From contig CAZGMJ010000083.1 of NCBI GenBank assembly GCA_964526785.1, positions 1-21,390 of the forward strand: DNA of 21,390 nt. The letters run 5' to 3'. The stretch is from CAZGMJ01 sp964526785. GTDB taxonomy: Bacteria > Planctomycetota > Phycisphaerae > Sedimentisphaerales > Anaerobacaceae. Numbering within the stretch: position 1 is the stretch's first letter; each line of letters opens with the position of its first letter. Of the stretch, positions 1 through 8,301 are shown in pieces. Below the pieces are notes generated by a model. The model saw only the letters and a program-made list of their open reading frames with translations. It was not told where the DNA came from and searched no databases. The position numbers and the translations under genes are program-made.

Positions 1-13
1 TCTATTTTAACAT

Positions 14-40
14 TGTGAGATTTCCTCACACTTTCTTTTC
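14..40 (+). terminator. Possible intrinsic terminator of a gene left of the window
   Basis: A perfect 6-bp stem (TGTGAG at 14-19, CTCACA at 25-30) with a 5-nt loop is followed by a T/C-rich tract (CTTTCTTTTC, 31-40). The geometry fits a weak rho-independent terminator for a plus-strand gene outside the window. The stem is short and only half GC, so this is tentative. Confidence 0.35.
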
Positions 41-98
41 ATGCGATTGCCCTGCCCCTGGCGTCAATAGCCCGAAGCGCATGGATTTTCACTGTCGA

Positions 99-127
99 TT
101 GCAATTGCACTGCGTTAGACTTATAAC
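99..127 (+). promoter_or_regulatory. Sigma70-type promoter for the mechanosensitive channel gene
   Basis: TTGCAA (99-104) and TATAAC (122-127) are separated by 17 nt, close to the housekeeping consensus (TTGACA, TATAAT). Transcription would start near 134, giving a leader of about 48 nt before the ATG at 182. The -10 box sits inside a small dyad, AGAC (117-120) and GTCT (128-131). Identified by eye only. Confidence 0.5.
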
Positions 128-181
128 GTCTGCAAATCAGACACTCACTGACATCGACTTTTGAAATACGTGTGACCCCAT

Positions 182-3100
182 ATGGACAATAACGAACCAT
201 CCAATCAGACAAAATCGGTGCGGCCGGCATTGATGCTTGCCGCCATCCTTCTGACTGTCTCCATAGCTGCTCCCGCAGGGGCCCAACAAGACAGCAATTC
301 AGCCCCGCCGGACGCCAACAACCTGCTCCAGACAGCCCCTCTGACCAACGGCCGCTCGCCCGTCAACCAGACAACCGATCTGACGGTCGAACAACTGCAG
401 GCAAAAAAGAAACAAATCGCCGAATCCCCAGACTTGACCGATGAAGTCAGAACCAGGCTCGCCGAAATATACGACAAAGCAATCGCACAACTCGAGTTGA
501 CCCGCCAACTCGAAGCCGCCCGCAAGAAATACGCCGCCGCCCGCGAGCAGGCACCCGCGAATATCGAGAAGATTCAGGAAATGCTCGCACAGGCGCCGGC
601 CGACGACGACGTGGAACTAGCCAAAGACCTGACCCTGGAAAAAGCGGAACAGGCCCTGACCCAGGCGAATCTTAAACTCACCGAGGTTCGCAAACAGGTC
701 GCCGAACTCGAGGCTGAACCGGCGCTGCGGGCCGACCGCAGAACAACTATCCCACAGGAATCGAGCGCCGCAAAGCAGCAATTGGAACAAATCGCCGGCG
801 AACTGGCCGCACTGCCGGCAGACGACCAGGCAACTCCCATCGACCAGGCCAGGCGCACCCTGCTTTCACTGCAACAAAGGGCGCTTCAGAGCCGGATCGA
901 AGCCAGCAAGGAAGAACTCCTCTCATACGACGCAACAAACGATCTGCTCGCCGCCCAGCGAGATCTGGCTGCACGCGAGTTGGCTGCGGCCGAAAAACGC
1001 GTTTCAACGCTTCAGGAGCGGGTCAATAATCTCCGCAAGGCCCAGGCCGAAGCCGCCAAACAGCAGGCCCTGCAGGCAAGCAAAGAAACGCAGAGCGAAC
1101 ACCCGCTGCTGCAGCAAGTCGCCCATCGCAACGCCGAACTGGCGCAGACCCAGGCGGAACTGGTCGCCGAAATCGCCGAGACCTCGCGCAAGAATCAGAG
1201 CATCACCTCGCAACTTGCCACAATGGAAAAAGAGTTCACGGACATAAAAAACCGCATCGATAAAGCGGGCGGTATCTCCGATGTGATGGGCGCTTTGCTC
1301 AGAGCCAAACGCAGCGCACTACCCGACACTGGCGAGAACCGACGAAACATAAGAGATCGCCTCTCGGAGATATCGCAAGCCTACGTCAAGTGGAGCGAAT
1401 TCGACAATCAATGGTCCACGCTCGGAGATGTCGAACAGCGTGCAGAGGAACTGCTTGCAGCCGCCGAAGCCCCGGTTCCTCCGCAAAAACGGGATCAGAT
1501 ACGGGCGAAGATCATCGAGCATCTGCAGACCAGGCGCAAAACAGTCAAAGCCCTCGCGGATCTGTACCTCGAATACTCCACCGCCCTCGCCTCGCTCAGC
1601 ATCCAGGAACAGGCCCTCGTCGATACCGTCGAGCAGTACGCCGATTTCATCGACGAGAACGTACTGTGGGTCAAGAGTTCGAACATCCTCGATGCCTCGG
1701 ATACCCGCCACACGCTGAGGGCCCTGCGATGGTTGATTTCTCCCACAAACTGGTTCGCCACCGCCCGCCTGACCGGGCAGCACGCCGCACGAAATCCTGT
1801 GTTCTTCATTGTCCTCATCGCCGTGTTCGTAACGTTCGCAATCTTTCGCTCGAAGGTGCGCCGACAGGTCACGGCAATCTCCGAGCAGGTCCGCCAGATC
1901 GAAACCGACCGCTTCTTGCTGACCGTCAAGGCGCTCAGTTCAACGGTTCTGCTGGCCGCCATGTGGCCCGTATTCCTCCTGCTGCTGCAAAGCTACCTCT
2001 CCGCAGCCGCACGTGATGACGATTTCACACAAGCGCTTGCCTCTGGATTGCTCGCGACAATTCCGCTGATCTTCATCCTCAGTCTGCTCCGCCACATTGT
2101 CGCTCCACACGGCCTGGCTCAGGAACATTTCCGCATGCGGCAGCAGCCCCTCGTTTTCGTCAGAAGGCATTTGAGATGGTTCTGTGCGGCCATCGTTCCA
2201 GTCTTTTTCTTCTTCAAGGTCCTGCAAAGCCAGCGAACGGGCGAGCAGTGGTTCGCCACCGCCGGCCGACTGCTGCTGATGGTCTTTCTGATCGAACTTG
2301 CCCTGTTCCTGATGCTGACCCTCCGGCCGACCGGGCCCCTGCTCAAAGGGCACTTCGCACAACGACGCGGCGGCTGGCTCGAACGCCTGCGATACATGTG
2401 GTACCCCCTCAGCGTATTACTGCCTCTGGGATGCGCGACGCTGGCGGCAATGGGCTACTTCTATGGGGCTCGGCACCTCAACGTCCGCCTGCTGAGCACA
2501 CTCGTACTTATCCTTTCAGTCCTGCTGCTTCGCGGACTCTTCGTGCGATGGTTGACTATCGCTCGCCGGCGCCTCGCCATTCTTCAAAGAGACAGAAAGC
2601 GAGCCGCTGAGGAGGAACAACAGGCTGCAATCACAGCAGAGACAGATGCCGTCGCGCAGCCGACCGAAGCCGAGTCCATGCCGCAGCAGACGATCTTTGA
2701 GATGTCTCGCCAGACCTACCGACTGATAAACACTGTCATCGGCGTCATCGTGGTCATCGGAGGGTTGTACATCTGGCAGGATGTGCTGCCCGCACTGGCT
2801 GTGCTCGGCGAATTCGAACTGTACGGCGTCAAGGATGCCGAAGGCGTCGCGATCGGCATCACACTGGGCGCTGTCGCGACCGCCATTCTGGTCGCGGTGG
2901 TTACCGTCATCCTGGCCAGAAACGTCCCCGGTTTGCTCGAGATCATCGTGCTGCGCCGTCTGCCACTCGATGCCGGCGGCCGCTTCGCGATTATCACCAT
3001 CTGCCGCTACACAATCGTCATCGTCGGTGTGGTCCTCGCCTTCACGGAGATCGGCATCGGCTGGTCCAAAGTGCAGTGGCTGATCGCCGCAATGACCGTC

Positions 3101-3691
3101 GGCCTGGGCTTCGGCCTCCAGGAAATATTTGCCAACTTCGTCAGCGGCCTGATCATACTCTTCGAGCAACCCATACGCATAGAGGATGTGGTAACCGTTG
3201 GCGACGTTACCGGCACCGTTACGAAGATCCGTATACGCGCCACTACCATTCGAAAATGGGATCAGCGCGAACTCATTGTGCCCAACAAGGAATTCATCAC
3301 CGGCAGGCTCGTGAACTGGACGCTGACCGACAGCGTCCTGCGCCTCGATTTCCTCGTGGGCATCGCCTATGGCTCGGATATCGCCAAAGCCGAGAAGACA
3401 CTGTACGAAGTCGCCGACGCCAACCCCGAAGTACTCAAAGACCCCACGCCCCGTGTGATATTCAAGGCCTTCGGCAGCAGCAGCCTGAATTTCGAGTTAC
3501 GCACGTACATCTCGGGTATCGGCAGCTATCTTTCGGTCTGGCACAGTGTCAACTGCGCTATCGATACCGCCTTCCGCAAGGCCGGGATCGAGATCGCCTT
3601 CCCGCAGCAGGACCTGCACGTTCGCTCGGTCAGCAAGCAGATCCCCATAGATCTCGAACATAGACCGGCCCCGCCTATCGAGAGCACGTAG
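182..3691 (+). CDS. MscK/MscM-type large mechanosensitive channel
   Basis: A large MscS-family channel that would release solutes across the inner membrane on hypo-osmotic shock. A hydrophobic signal peptide (residues 14-34, probable cleavage after AGA) is followed by a long periplasmic coiled-coil region (about 65-480, rich in Gln/Glu/Ala heptads) like the MscS_porin domain. Many membrane segments follow between about 540 and 960. The MscS pore helix and beta domain occupy about 965-1150. The pore helix reads GLGFGLQEIFANFVSGL, very like E. coli MscM (YjeP) and MscK, and the VPNKEFI and NW motifs of the beta domain are present. The length (1169) fits the MscK/MscM class (about 1100) rather than MscS (286). 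No clear Shine-Dalgarno precedes the ATG. The gene is monocistronic, with its own promoter and terminator. MscK and MscM cannot be told apart here. Confidence 0.93.
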   Translation: MDNNEPSNQTKSVRPALMLAAILLTVSIAAPAGAQQDSNSAPPDANNLLQTAPLTNGRSPVNQTTDLTVEQLQAKKKQIAESPDLTDEVRTRLAEIYDKAIAQLELTRQLEAARKKYAAAREQAPANIEKIQEMLAQAPADDDVELAKDLTLEKAEQALTQANLKLTEVRKQVAELEAEPALRADRRTTIPQESSAAKQQLEQIAGELAALPADDQATPIDQARRTLLSLQQRALQSRIEASKEELLSYDATNDLLAAQRDLAARELAAAEKRVSTLQERVNNLRKAQAEAAKQQALQASKETQSEHPLLQQVAHRNAELAQTQAELVAEIAETSRKNQSITSQLATMEKEFTDIKNRIDKAGGISDVMGALLRAKRSALPDTGENRRNIRDRLSEISQAYVKWSEFDNQWSTLGDVEQRAEELLAAAEAPVPPQKRDQIRAKIIEHLQTRRKTVKALADLYLEYSTALASLSIQEQALVDTVEQYADFIDENVLWVKSSNILDASDTRHTLRALRWLISPTNWFATARLTGQHAARNPVFFIVLIAVFVTFAIFRSKVRRQVTAISEQVRQIETDRFLLTVKALSSTVLLAAMWPVFLLLLQSYLSAAARDDDFTQALASGLLATIPLIFILSLLRHIVAPHGLAQEHFRMRQQPLVFVRRHLRWFCAAIVPVFFFFKVLQSQRTGEQWFATAGRLLLMVFLIELALFLMLTLRPTGPLLKGHFAQRRGGWLERLRYMWYPLSVLLPLGCATLAAMGYFYGARHLNVRLLSTLVLILSVLLLRGLFVRWLTIARRRLAILQRDRKRAAEEEQQAAITAETDAVAQPTEAESMPQQTIFEMSRQTYRLINTVIGVIVVIGGLYIWQDVLPALAVLGEFELYGVKDAEGVAIGITLGAVATAILVAVVTVILARNVPGLLEIIVLRRLPLDAGGRFAIITICRYTIVIVGVVLAFTEIGIGWSKVQWLIAAMTVGLGFGLQEIFANFVSGLIILFEQPIRIEDVVTVGDVTGTVTKIRIRATTIRKWDQRELIVPNKEFITGRLVNWTLTDSVLRLDFLVGIAYGSDIAKAEKTLYEVADANPEVLKDPTPRVIFKAFGSSSLNFELRTYISGIGSYLSVWHSVNCAIDTAFRKAGIEIAFPQQDLHVRSVSKQIPIDLEHRPAPPIEST

Positions 3692-3753
3692 AATACCAGA
3701 CAGGCGCTCCGGCCGCATCCTCAGGAAGATACGACGATTGAACGGCTATATCA

Positions 3754-3782
3754 GCAGCCCGCCTGGGCTGCATATTCTTTTG
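3754..3782 (+). terminator. Intrinsic terminator after the channel gene
   Basis: A perfect 7-bp GC-rich stem, GCAGCCC (3754-3760) with GGGCTGC (3765-3771), and a 4-nt loop GCCT are followed by ATATTCTTTT (3772-3781). It lies 63 nt after the channel stop and 21 nt before the -35 box of the rho promoter, so it separates the two transcription units. Confidence 0.72.
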
Positions 3783-3802
3783 GATTTGCCCGGCGTAGTC
3801 TC

Positions 3803-3830
3803 TTGCGAAAACCGATCATTATGGTATGAT
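3803..3830 (+). promoter_or_regulatory. Extended -10 promoter of the rho-hemW-lepA operon
   Basis: TTGCGA (3803-3808), a 16-nt spacer and TATGAT (3825-3830) form the boxes. TG at 3822-3823 makes an extended -10 (TGGTATGAT). The -10 box covers the ATG at 3826, which argues against translation from that ATG. Transcription would start near 3837, leaving a leader of about 50 nt before the ATG at 3886. Confidence 0.55.
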
Positions 3831-3885
3831 GGAGTTGTTTTCAGAGGCGACCTTTTCTTTGAAGCAATTCTCACGGGAAATCTCG

Positions 3886-4995
3886 ATGTCAGATACGATT
3901 GCAGGTATTCTTAAGACGGTCAATAAAGAGCAGTTTGCGGTCCGCACGCCGGATCGCTCCTACAGGGCTCGCACACCCGAAATCACGGTCCATCCGGAAG
4001 TGGTCAGACGCCATCCGCTGGCCGAAGGGGCTACAGTCAGCGGACAGTTCGAGCGGAAAAAAGGCAAACGCCGGCTCATTTCCATCGATTCGCTCGGAGG
4101 ACTGGAACCCGACGTCTTCGCCGACCGCCCGCATTTCACCGACCTGGTGGCCGTCGATCCGCACGACCGGTTCGACCTCGGCGCCTGTGGTGTTGAAAGC
4201 ATGCGAATCGTCGACTTGATCGCCCCCATCGGCAAAGGTACGCGCCAGTTAATTGTCTCGCCCCCAAAGGCCGGCAAAACGGTCATGCTCGAACAGATGG
4301 TTCACGCAATCCGTCACGTCTCACCCGAAACCCGCATCATCGTGCTGCTCATAGACGAACGACCCGAGGAGGTCACGCACTTCCGCAGGTCCGCCGAGGG
4401 GGCCGAGGTCGTCTTCAGCACCAGCGACCATTCGGCCGATCAGCACGTCGAACTGGCCGAACTGATGCTCGCGCACGTACAAACGGAACTCGAATGCGGA
4501 CGCGAAATCGTTCTCATGATCGACAGCCTCACCCGAATAGGACGCGCCTTCAACAACCGCACGCGCCGCCAACGTGGCCATACCATGAGCGGCGGGCTCG
4601 AAGCCGGTATCCTCGAAGTGCCGCGCCGTCTGTTCGGCCTGGCCCGCAACATCGAGGGAGGCGGCTCGCTGACAATTGTCGCGACCTGCCTGATCAATAC
4701 AGGGTCGCGCATGGACCAACTGATCTTCGAGGAATTCAAAGGCACCGGCAACAGCGAGATCGTCCTCGACCGCTCGATGGCGGAAGCCCGGATATTCCCC
4801 GCCATCGATATCCCCGCCAGCGGCACGCGCAAAGAAGCCCGCCTCTACAATGACGACCAGGCCCAGGGAGTCACAACGCTCCGTCGGGTCCTCTCGAACT
4901 ATCCACCCCGCGAGGCCATGAAATCGCTCTTCAAACTGCTCAAAACGTATCCCACCAATGCAGAGTTCCTCCAGAGCATGAGCGCTCGGAGTTGA
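3886..4995 (+). CDS. rho: Transcription termination factor Rho (short, divergent RNA-binding domain)
   Basis: Hexameric RNA-dependent ATPase/translocase that terminates transcription. An in-frame ATG at 3826 exists, but it lies in the -10 box of the likely promoter; the ATG at 3886 gives 369 residues. The usual N-terminal helix bundle is absent (E. coli Rho is 419). Residues 1-66 align with the cold-shock-like primary RNA-binding domain, but the aromatic contacts are replaced (E. coli F62, F64 correspond to Q16, A18). The ATPase core is complete: Walker A SPPKAGKT (125-132), LLIDERPEE with catalytic Glu 158, Walker B IVLMIDS (208-214), Q-loop (226-237), R-loop NTGSRMD (271-277) and the arginine finger in SGTRKE (312-317). 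The Q-loop lysine of E. coli is His 232. It is first in an operon with hemW, 6 nt downstream. A second, more typical Rho elsewhere in the genome is possible. Confidence 0.93.
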   Translation: MSDTIAGILKTVNKEQFAVRTPDRSYRARTPEITVHPEVVRRHPLAEGATVSGQFERKKGKRRLISIDSLGGLEPDVFADRPHFTDLVAVDPHDRFDLGACGVESMRIVDLIAPIGKGTRQLIVSPPKAGKTVMLEQMVHAIRHVSPETRIIVLLIDERPEEVTHFRRSAEGAEVVFSTSDHSADQHVELAELMLAHVQTELECGREIVLMIDSLTRIGRAFNNRTRRQRGHTMSGGLEAGILEVPRRLFGLARNIEGGGSLTIVATCLINTGSRMDQLIFEEFKGTGNSEIVLDRSMAEARIFPAIDIPASGTRKEARLYNDDQAQGVTTLRRVLSNYPPREAMKSLFKLLKTYPTNAEFLQSMSARS

Positions 4996-5001
4996 CGAAC
5001 C

Positions 5002-6150
5002 ATGCATGCCCGTTCCTCAAGACAACCAGATAGCGCGGGCCTGTACGTCCACGTTCCCTTCTGCCAAAGCAAATGCCCGTACTGCGCATTCTATTCCGAA
5101 CCCCTGAGTGGCCGGGACCCTGCCCGCCTGCTTGAAGCCGTGCTGCTTGAAATCGACCGGTATGCACTGCCCGCATCGGTCCATACGATCTACCTCGGCG
5201 GTGGCAGCCCCACCTGCCTGCCCGCCCCCCTGCTGAGTCGGCTGCTCAAGGCTATTGCAGGCAGATGTCCGAATGCGAGTGAGTTCACCGTCGAGTGCAA
5301 TCCCGCACAAGTGAACGCCGACGCCCTCTCATTGCTGCGAGACGCCGGCGTCAATCGTCTCTCCCTCGGCGCCCAGTCATTCAATGACCGCGAACTCGCC
5401 TTGCTTGGACGCAGACACAGCGCCGCCGATGCAATCAGGGCCGTCGAGAGCGCCCGAGCCGTCGGATTCGAAAACGTCTCGCTCGATTTGATGTTTGCCG
5501 TTCCGGGTTCAAGTCTCAAAGCATGGAAGCACACGCTTGAATCCGCCGTCGCACTGAACGTCCAACACATTTCCGCCTATGCGCTTACCTTCGAAGAAGG
5601 CACGCCTTTCGATAGCCGAAGACGCTGCGGGCAACTGACAAGCGCGGATGAACAGACCGACCGGGCGATGTACGAATTCGCCATAGACTTCCTGGCCGCT
5701 GCGGGCTTCCGGCAGTACGAAATATCCAACTTCGCCCGCGATGGATGCGCCTGCGCGCATAACCAACTCTACTGGGAGAATCGCCCCTGCATCGGTGTCG
5801 GCCCGTCGGCCGGTTCCTACTGGCGGGGCCGCCGGACCCTGAACGTTGCGGACATCGATCTCTACGTTCGTGCGATCGAAGCGGGCTGCTCGCCGCACGC
5901 ACTCTGTGAACGACCGAACCGCAACGAACGTATCTGTGAGACAGCGATCCTGAACCTGCGGATGCGCCGTGGAATCGACCGCAATCAGTTCTGCAACGAA
6001 ACGGGAGCAGATTTCTTTAGCGTCTTTAACAACGCATGGACGCAGAACAACGCACTGGGCCTGATGGAAACCGACGGCGGAACGGTTCGCCTGACTCGAC
6101 AGGCGTTACCCGTCGCAGACGGAGTACTCTGCGATTTTTCGACATTCTGA
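5002..6150 (+). CDS. hemW: HemW-like radical SAM heme chaperone (formerly annotated as HemN-like coproporphyrinogen oxidase)
   Basis: A 382-residue radical SAM protein. The cluster motif is C21-x3-C25-x2-C28 followed by A-F, the CxxxCxxCxF form typical of HemW rather than the CxxxCxxCxC of true oxygen-independent HemN. GGGSPT (66-71), NRLSLGAQSFND and the HNxxYW heme-binding-type motif (AHNQLYW) are present. HemW binds heme and is thought to insert it into respiratory enzymes in the cytoplasm or at the inner membrane. A GGAG at 4988-4991 lies 10 nt before the ATG and serves as a plausible ribosome site. The gene starts 6 nt after rho and runs into lepA. hemW beside lepA is a common bacterial pairing; rho in front is less usual. 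Confidence 0.9.
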   Translation: MHARSSRQPDSAGLYVHVPFCQSKCPYCAFYSEPLSGRDPARLLEAVLLEIDRYALPASVHTIYLGGGSPTCLPAPLLSRLLKAIAGRCPNASEFTVECNPAQVNADALSLLRDAGVNRLSLGAQSFNDRELALLGRRHSAADAIRAVESARAVGFENVSLDLMFAVPGSSLKAWKHTLESAVALNVQHISAYALTFEEGTPFDSRRRCGQLTSADEQTDRAMYEFAIDFLAAAGFRQYEISNFARDGCACAHNQLYWENRPCIGVGPSAGSYWRGRRTLNVADIDLYVRAIEAGCSPHALCERPNRNERICETAILNLRMRRGIDRNQFCNETGADFFSVFNNAWTQNNALGLMETDGGTVRLTRQALPVADGVLCDFSTF

Positions 6151-6160
6151 GGTGTACGGC

Positions 6161-7957
6161 TTGGACAGAAAACACATACGAAACTTCTCCATCATCGCAC
6201 ACATCGATCACGGCAAGAGCACGCTGGCCGACCGCCTGCTCGAACTGACCGGCACGATCACCGAGCGCGAAGCCAGGGAGCAAATGCTCGACAGCATGGA
6301 CCTCGAGCGCGAGCGTGGCATCACCATCAAGGCCTCGGCCGTAACCATGCACTACGAATACGAGAGCGAGATGTATATGCTCAATCTCATCGACACGCCC
6401 GGCCACGTCGACTTCCACTACGAAGTCTCCCGCGCTCTGGCCGCCTGTGAAGGCGCGCTGCTCGTGGTCGATGCCGCTCAGGGCGTCGAGGCCCAGACCG
6501 TCGCCAATGCCTATCTGGCCGCTGAGACGGGCGTCGAGATTATGGGTGTGATCAACAAGATCGACCTGCCAGCCGCACAGCCGGACGTGGCCGCAGAAGA
6601 AATGGAACAGGTGCTTGGTATCCGAAAGAACGAATGCTTCGCCATCAGCGCCAAGACGGGCAAAGGATGCCGCGAACTGCTCGACGCAATCTGCATGCTG
6701 CTGCCCCCTCCGCAGGACCGTAGCAGCGAGCCGACCCGGGCCCTCGTATTCGACAGTCACTGCGACCAGTATCGGGGCGTCATCTGCTACGTACGTGTCT
6801 TCTCCGGAAAGCTCAAAGTCCGCCAGAAGATCACACTCATGCACGCCGGCCGCAGCTATCTCATCACCGAACTGGGCAAGTTTCGCCCCGCCATGATCGG
6901 CGTCGACGAACTGGGCACCGGCGAGGTCGGTTATGTCATCGCCAACATCCGCAACCTCTCCGACGTCACCATCGGCGATACCATTACCGACGAAGCGGCT
7001 CCCGCACCCGATCCGCTGGCGAGATATCAGCCGCCTTCGCAGATGGTGTTCTCCGACTTCTATCCGGGAAACAACAGCGATTATCCCCGACTGCGAAGCG
7101 CCTTCGACAAACTCGCCCTCAACGACGCCAGTTTCTCCTTCGCACCGCAGAACTCGCCGGCACTTGGTTTCGGTTTTCGCTGCGGCTTCCTCGGCCTGCT
7201 CCACATGGAAATCATCCAGGAACGCCTCGAACGCGAAAACGATATCGACATCGTTCAGACCGCCCCGACCGTCAGCTACGAAGTCGTCGCCACCGACGGC
7301 GCAACCCGCCGCATCGATTCCCCGAGCGAACTGCCCGACAAAACACAAATCGAAGAACTGCGCGAACCCTTCGTGCGCCTGGAAGTCATCACCAGCACCG
7401 AATCGATCGGCGGCATCATGCAACTGGCGGAAACACGCCGCTGCAAGCTGCTCAAGACCAACTATCTCAATCCGACCCGCGTCATGATGGAATACAAAGC
7501 GCCGCTTGCCGAGATCGTTTACGATTTCTACGATCAGATCAAAGGCATCAGCCGGGGCTATGCCACCATGGACTATGAGTTCACCGGCTTCGAAGCGAGC
7601 AACCTGGTCCGTATCGACATCCTCGTCAACAAAGAGCCCGTCGATGCGCTGTCGATTATCGTACACCGGGACAAGGCCGAACAACGCGGCCGCAAACTTA
7701 TCCTCAAGCTCAAAGAGAGCATCCCGCGACACCAGTTCGAAATCCCCCTCCAGGTCGCCATCGGCGGAAAGATCATCGCCCGAGAGACCATCCGCGCGTA
7801 TCGCAAAGACGTTACGGCAAAACTCTATGGCGGTGACATCAGCCGCAAGATGAAAGTCCTCAAGAAGCAGAAGGAGGGCAAACGACGAATGAAGAGCATC
7901 GGCTCGGTGCAGATTCCACAGCAGGCCTTCATGAGCGTTCTGGACACGGGCGATTGA
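6161..7957 (+). CDS. lepA: Elongation factor 4 (LepA), ribosome-associated GTPase
   Basis: Translational GTPase that acts on 70S ribosomes (back-translocation or initiation/biogenesis roles have been proposed). All G motifs are present: AHIDHGKST (13-21), the ERERGITIKA switch region, DTPGHVDF, NKIDLP and SAKTG. The C-terminal EF4-specific domain ends with the typical QKEGKRRMKSIG segment. I chose the TTG at 6161 because GAGGTG (6149-6154) lies exactly 6 nt upstream and gives an N-terminus of MDRKHIRNFS, matching the family. A GTG at 6152 would add three residues but has no ribosome site. The product is 598 residues, a standard length. The Shine-Dalgarno overlaps the hemW stop codon, which suggests coupled translation. 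Last gene of the operon. Confidence 0.95.
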   Translation: MDRKHIRNFSIIAHIDHGKSTLADRLLELTGTITEREAREQMLDSMDLERERGITIKASAVTMHYEYESEMYMLNLIDTPGHVDFHYEVSRALAACEGALLVVDAAQGVEAQTVANAYLAAETGVEIMGVINKIDLPAAQPDVAAEEMEQVLGIRKNECFAISAKTGKGCRELLDAICMLLPPPQDRSSEPTRALVFDSHCDQYRGVICYVRVFSGKLKVRQKITLMHAGRSYLITELGKFRPAMIGVDELGTGEVGYVIANIRNLSDVTIGDTITDEAAPAPDPLARYQPPSQMVFSDFYPGNNSDYPRLRSAFDKLALNDASFSFAPQNSPALGFGFRCGFLGLLHMEIIQERLERENDIDIVQTAPTVSYEVVATDGATRRIDSPSELPDKTQIEELREPFVRLEVITSTESIGGIMQLAETRRCKLLKTNYLNPTRVMMEYKAPLAEIVYDFYDQIKGISRGYATMDYEFTGFEASNLVRIDILVNKEPVDALSIIVHRDKAEQRGRKLILKLKESIPRHQFEIPLQVAIGGKIIARETIRAYRKDVTAKLYGGDISRKMKVLKKQKEGKRRMKSIGSVQIPQQAFMSVLDTGD

Positions 7958-7972
7958 GTTCGGGGCTGCCGC

Positions 7973-7992
7973 CGAGCATCATCCGATGCTCG
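7973..7992 (+). terminator. Hairpin 15 nt after lepA, possible 3' end of the operon
   Basis: A perfect 8-bp stem, CGAGCATC (7973-7980) with GATGCTCG (7985-7992), has a 4-nt loop ATCC. No T-tract follows on either strand, so it is not a canonical intrinsic terminator. It may stabilise the lepA mRNA 3' end or act with Rho. The position directly after the stop is the main support. Confidence 0.35.
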
Positions 7993-8040
7993 CTCAACCG
8001 CTCATGCCCGCATTGAACGCCCACCCTCGCAGGAATACCC

Positions 8041-8078
8041 CCCCAAAAAAATAGGACTGCAGGAAAAACCTGCAGCCC
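8041..8078 (-). terminator. Intrinsic terminator closing the leftward MCE operon
   Basis: Read on the minus strand, a stem CTGCAGG/CCTGCAG (8057-8063 with 8069-8075) around a 5-nt loop, extended by two GC pairs past one mismatch (8054-8055 with 8077-8078), is followed after CTA by seven T residues (the A-run at 8045-8051). No T-tract exists on the plus-strand side, so it acts leftward. It lies about 224 nt after the lipoprotein stop codon. Confidence 0.68.
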
Positions 8079-8301
8079 AGGCACCATCACCCACATGTGT
8101 AGAAACTCTTCATTGCCCGCACATTGTACGTCGGAGAAACACCGTTGTGGTGTAGTGAATTCCTACTTTCCCCGCTGAAAACGGAAACACACCGCATAGG
8201 ATTTCCGAATATCCTCGCAAAACGCCCAAATTCCGCCTCATTTCATGGCGCAGAGCGGCTCTTCCATTGAAAACCTCGCCCCCGGCCCCTCGATTGCCCC
8301 C

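Larger units (their letters stand above)
7958..8301. other. Convergent intergenic region between lepA and the leftward envelope operon
   Basis: These 344 nt hold no credible gene. They contain the lepA-proximal hairpin (7973-7992), a C7A7 run (8038-8051), the minus-strand terminator (8041-8078) and two further dyads: ACACC/GGTGT (8139-8153) and an imperfect 9-bp stem GAATTCCTA/TAGGATTTC (8157-8205) with an inner TTTCC/GGAAA stem. On the minus strand the last two would lie in the 3' untranslated region of the operon. Confidence 0.6.

Noticed and set aside
39..230. 63-codon minus-strand frame at the left edge
   Set aside because: It overlaps the promoter and start of the channel gene and has no recognisable features.
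6026..7732. 568-codon open frame antisense to lepA
   Set aside because: It mirrors a clear LepA protein, has low-complexity Asp/Gly/Phe-rich composition and no family motif; a product of codon bias on the other strand.
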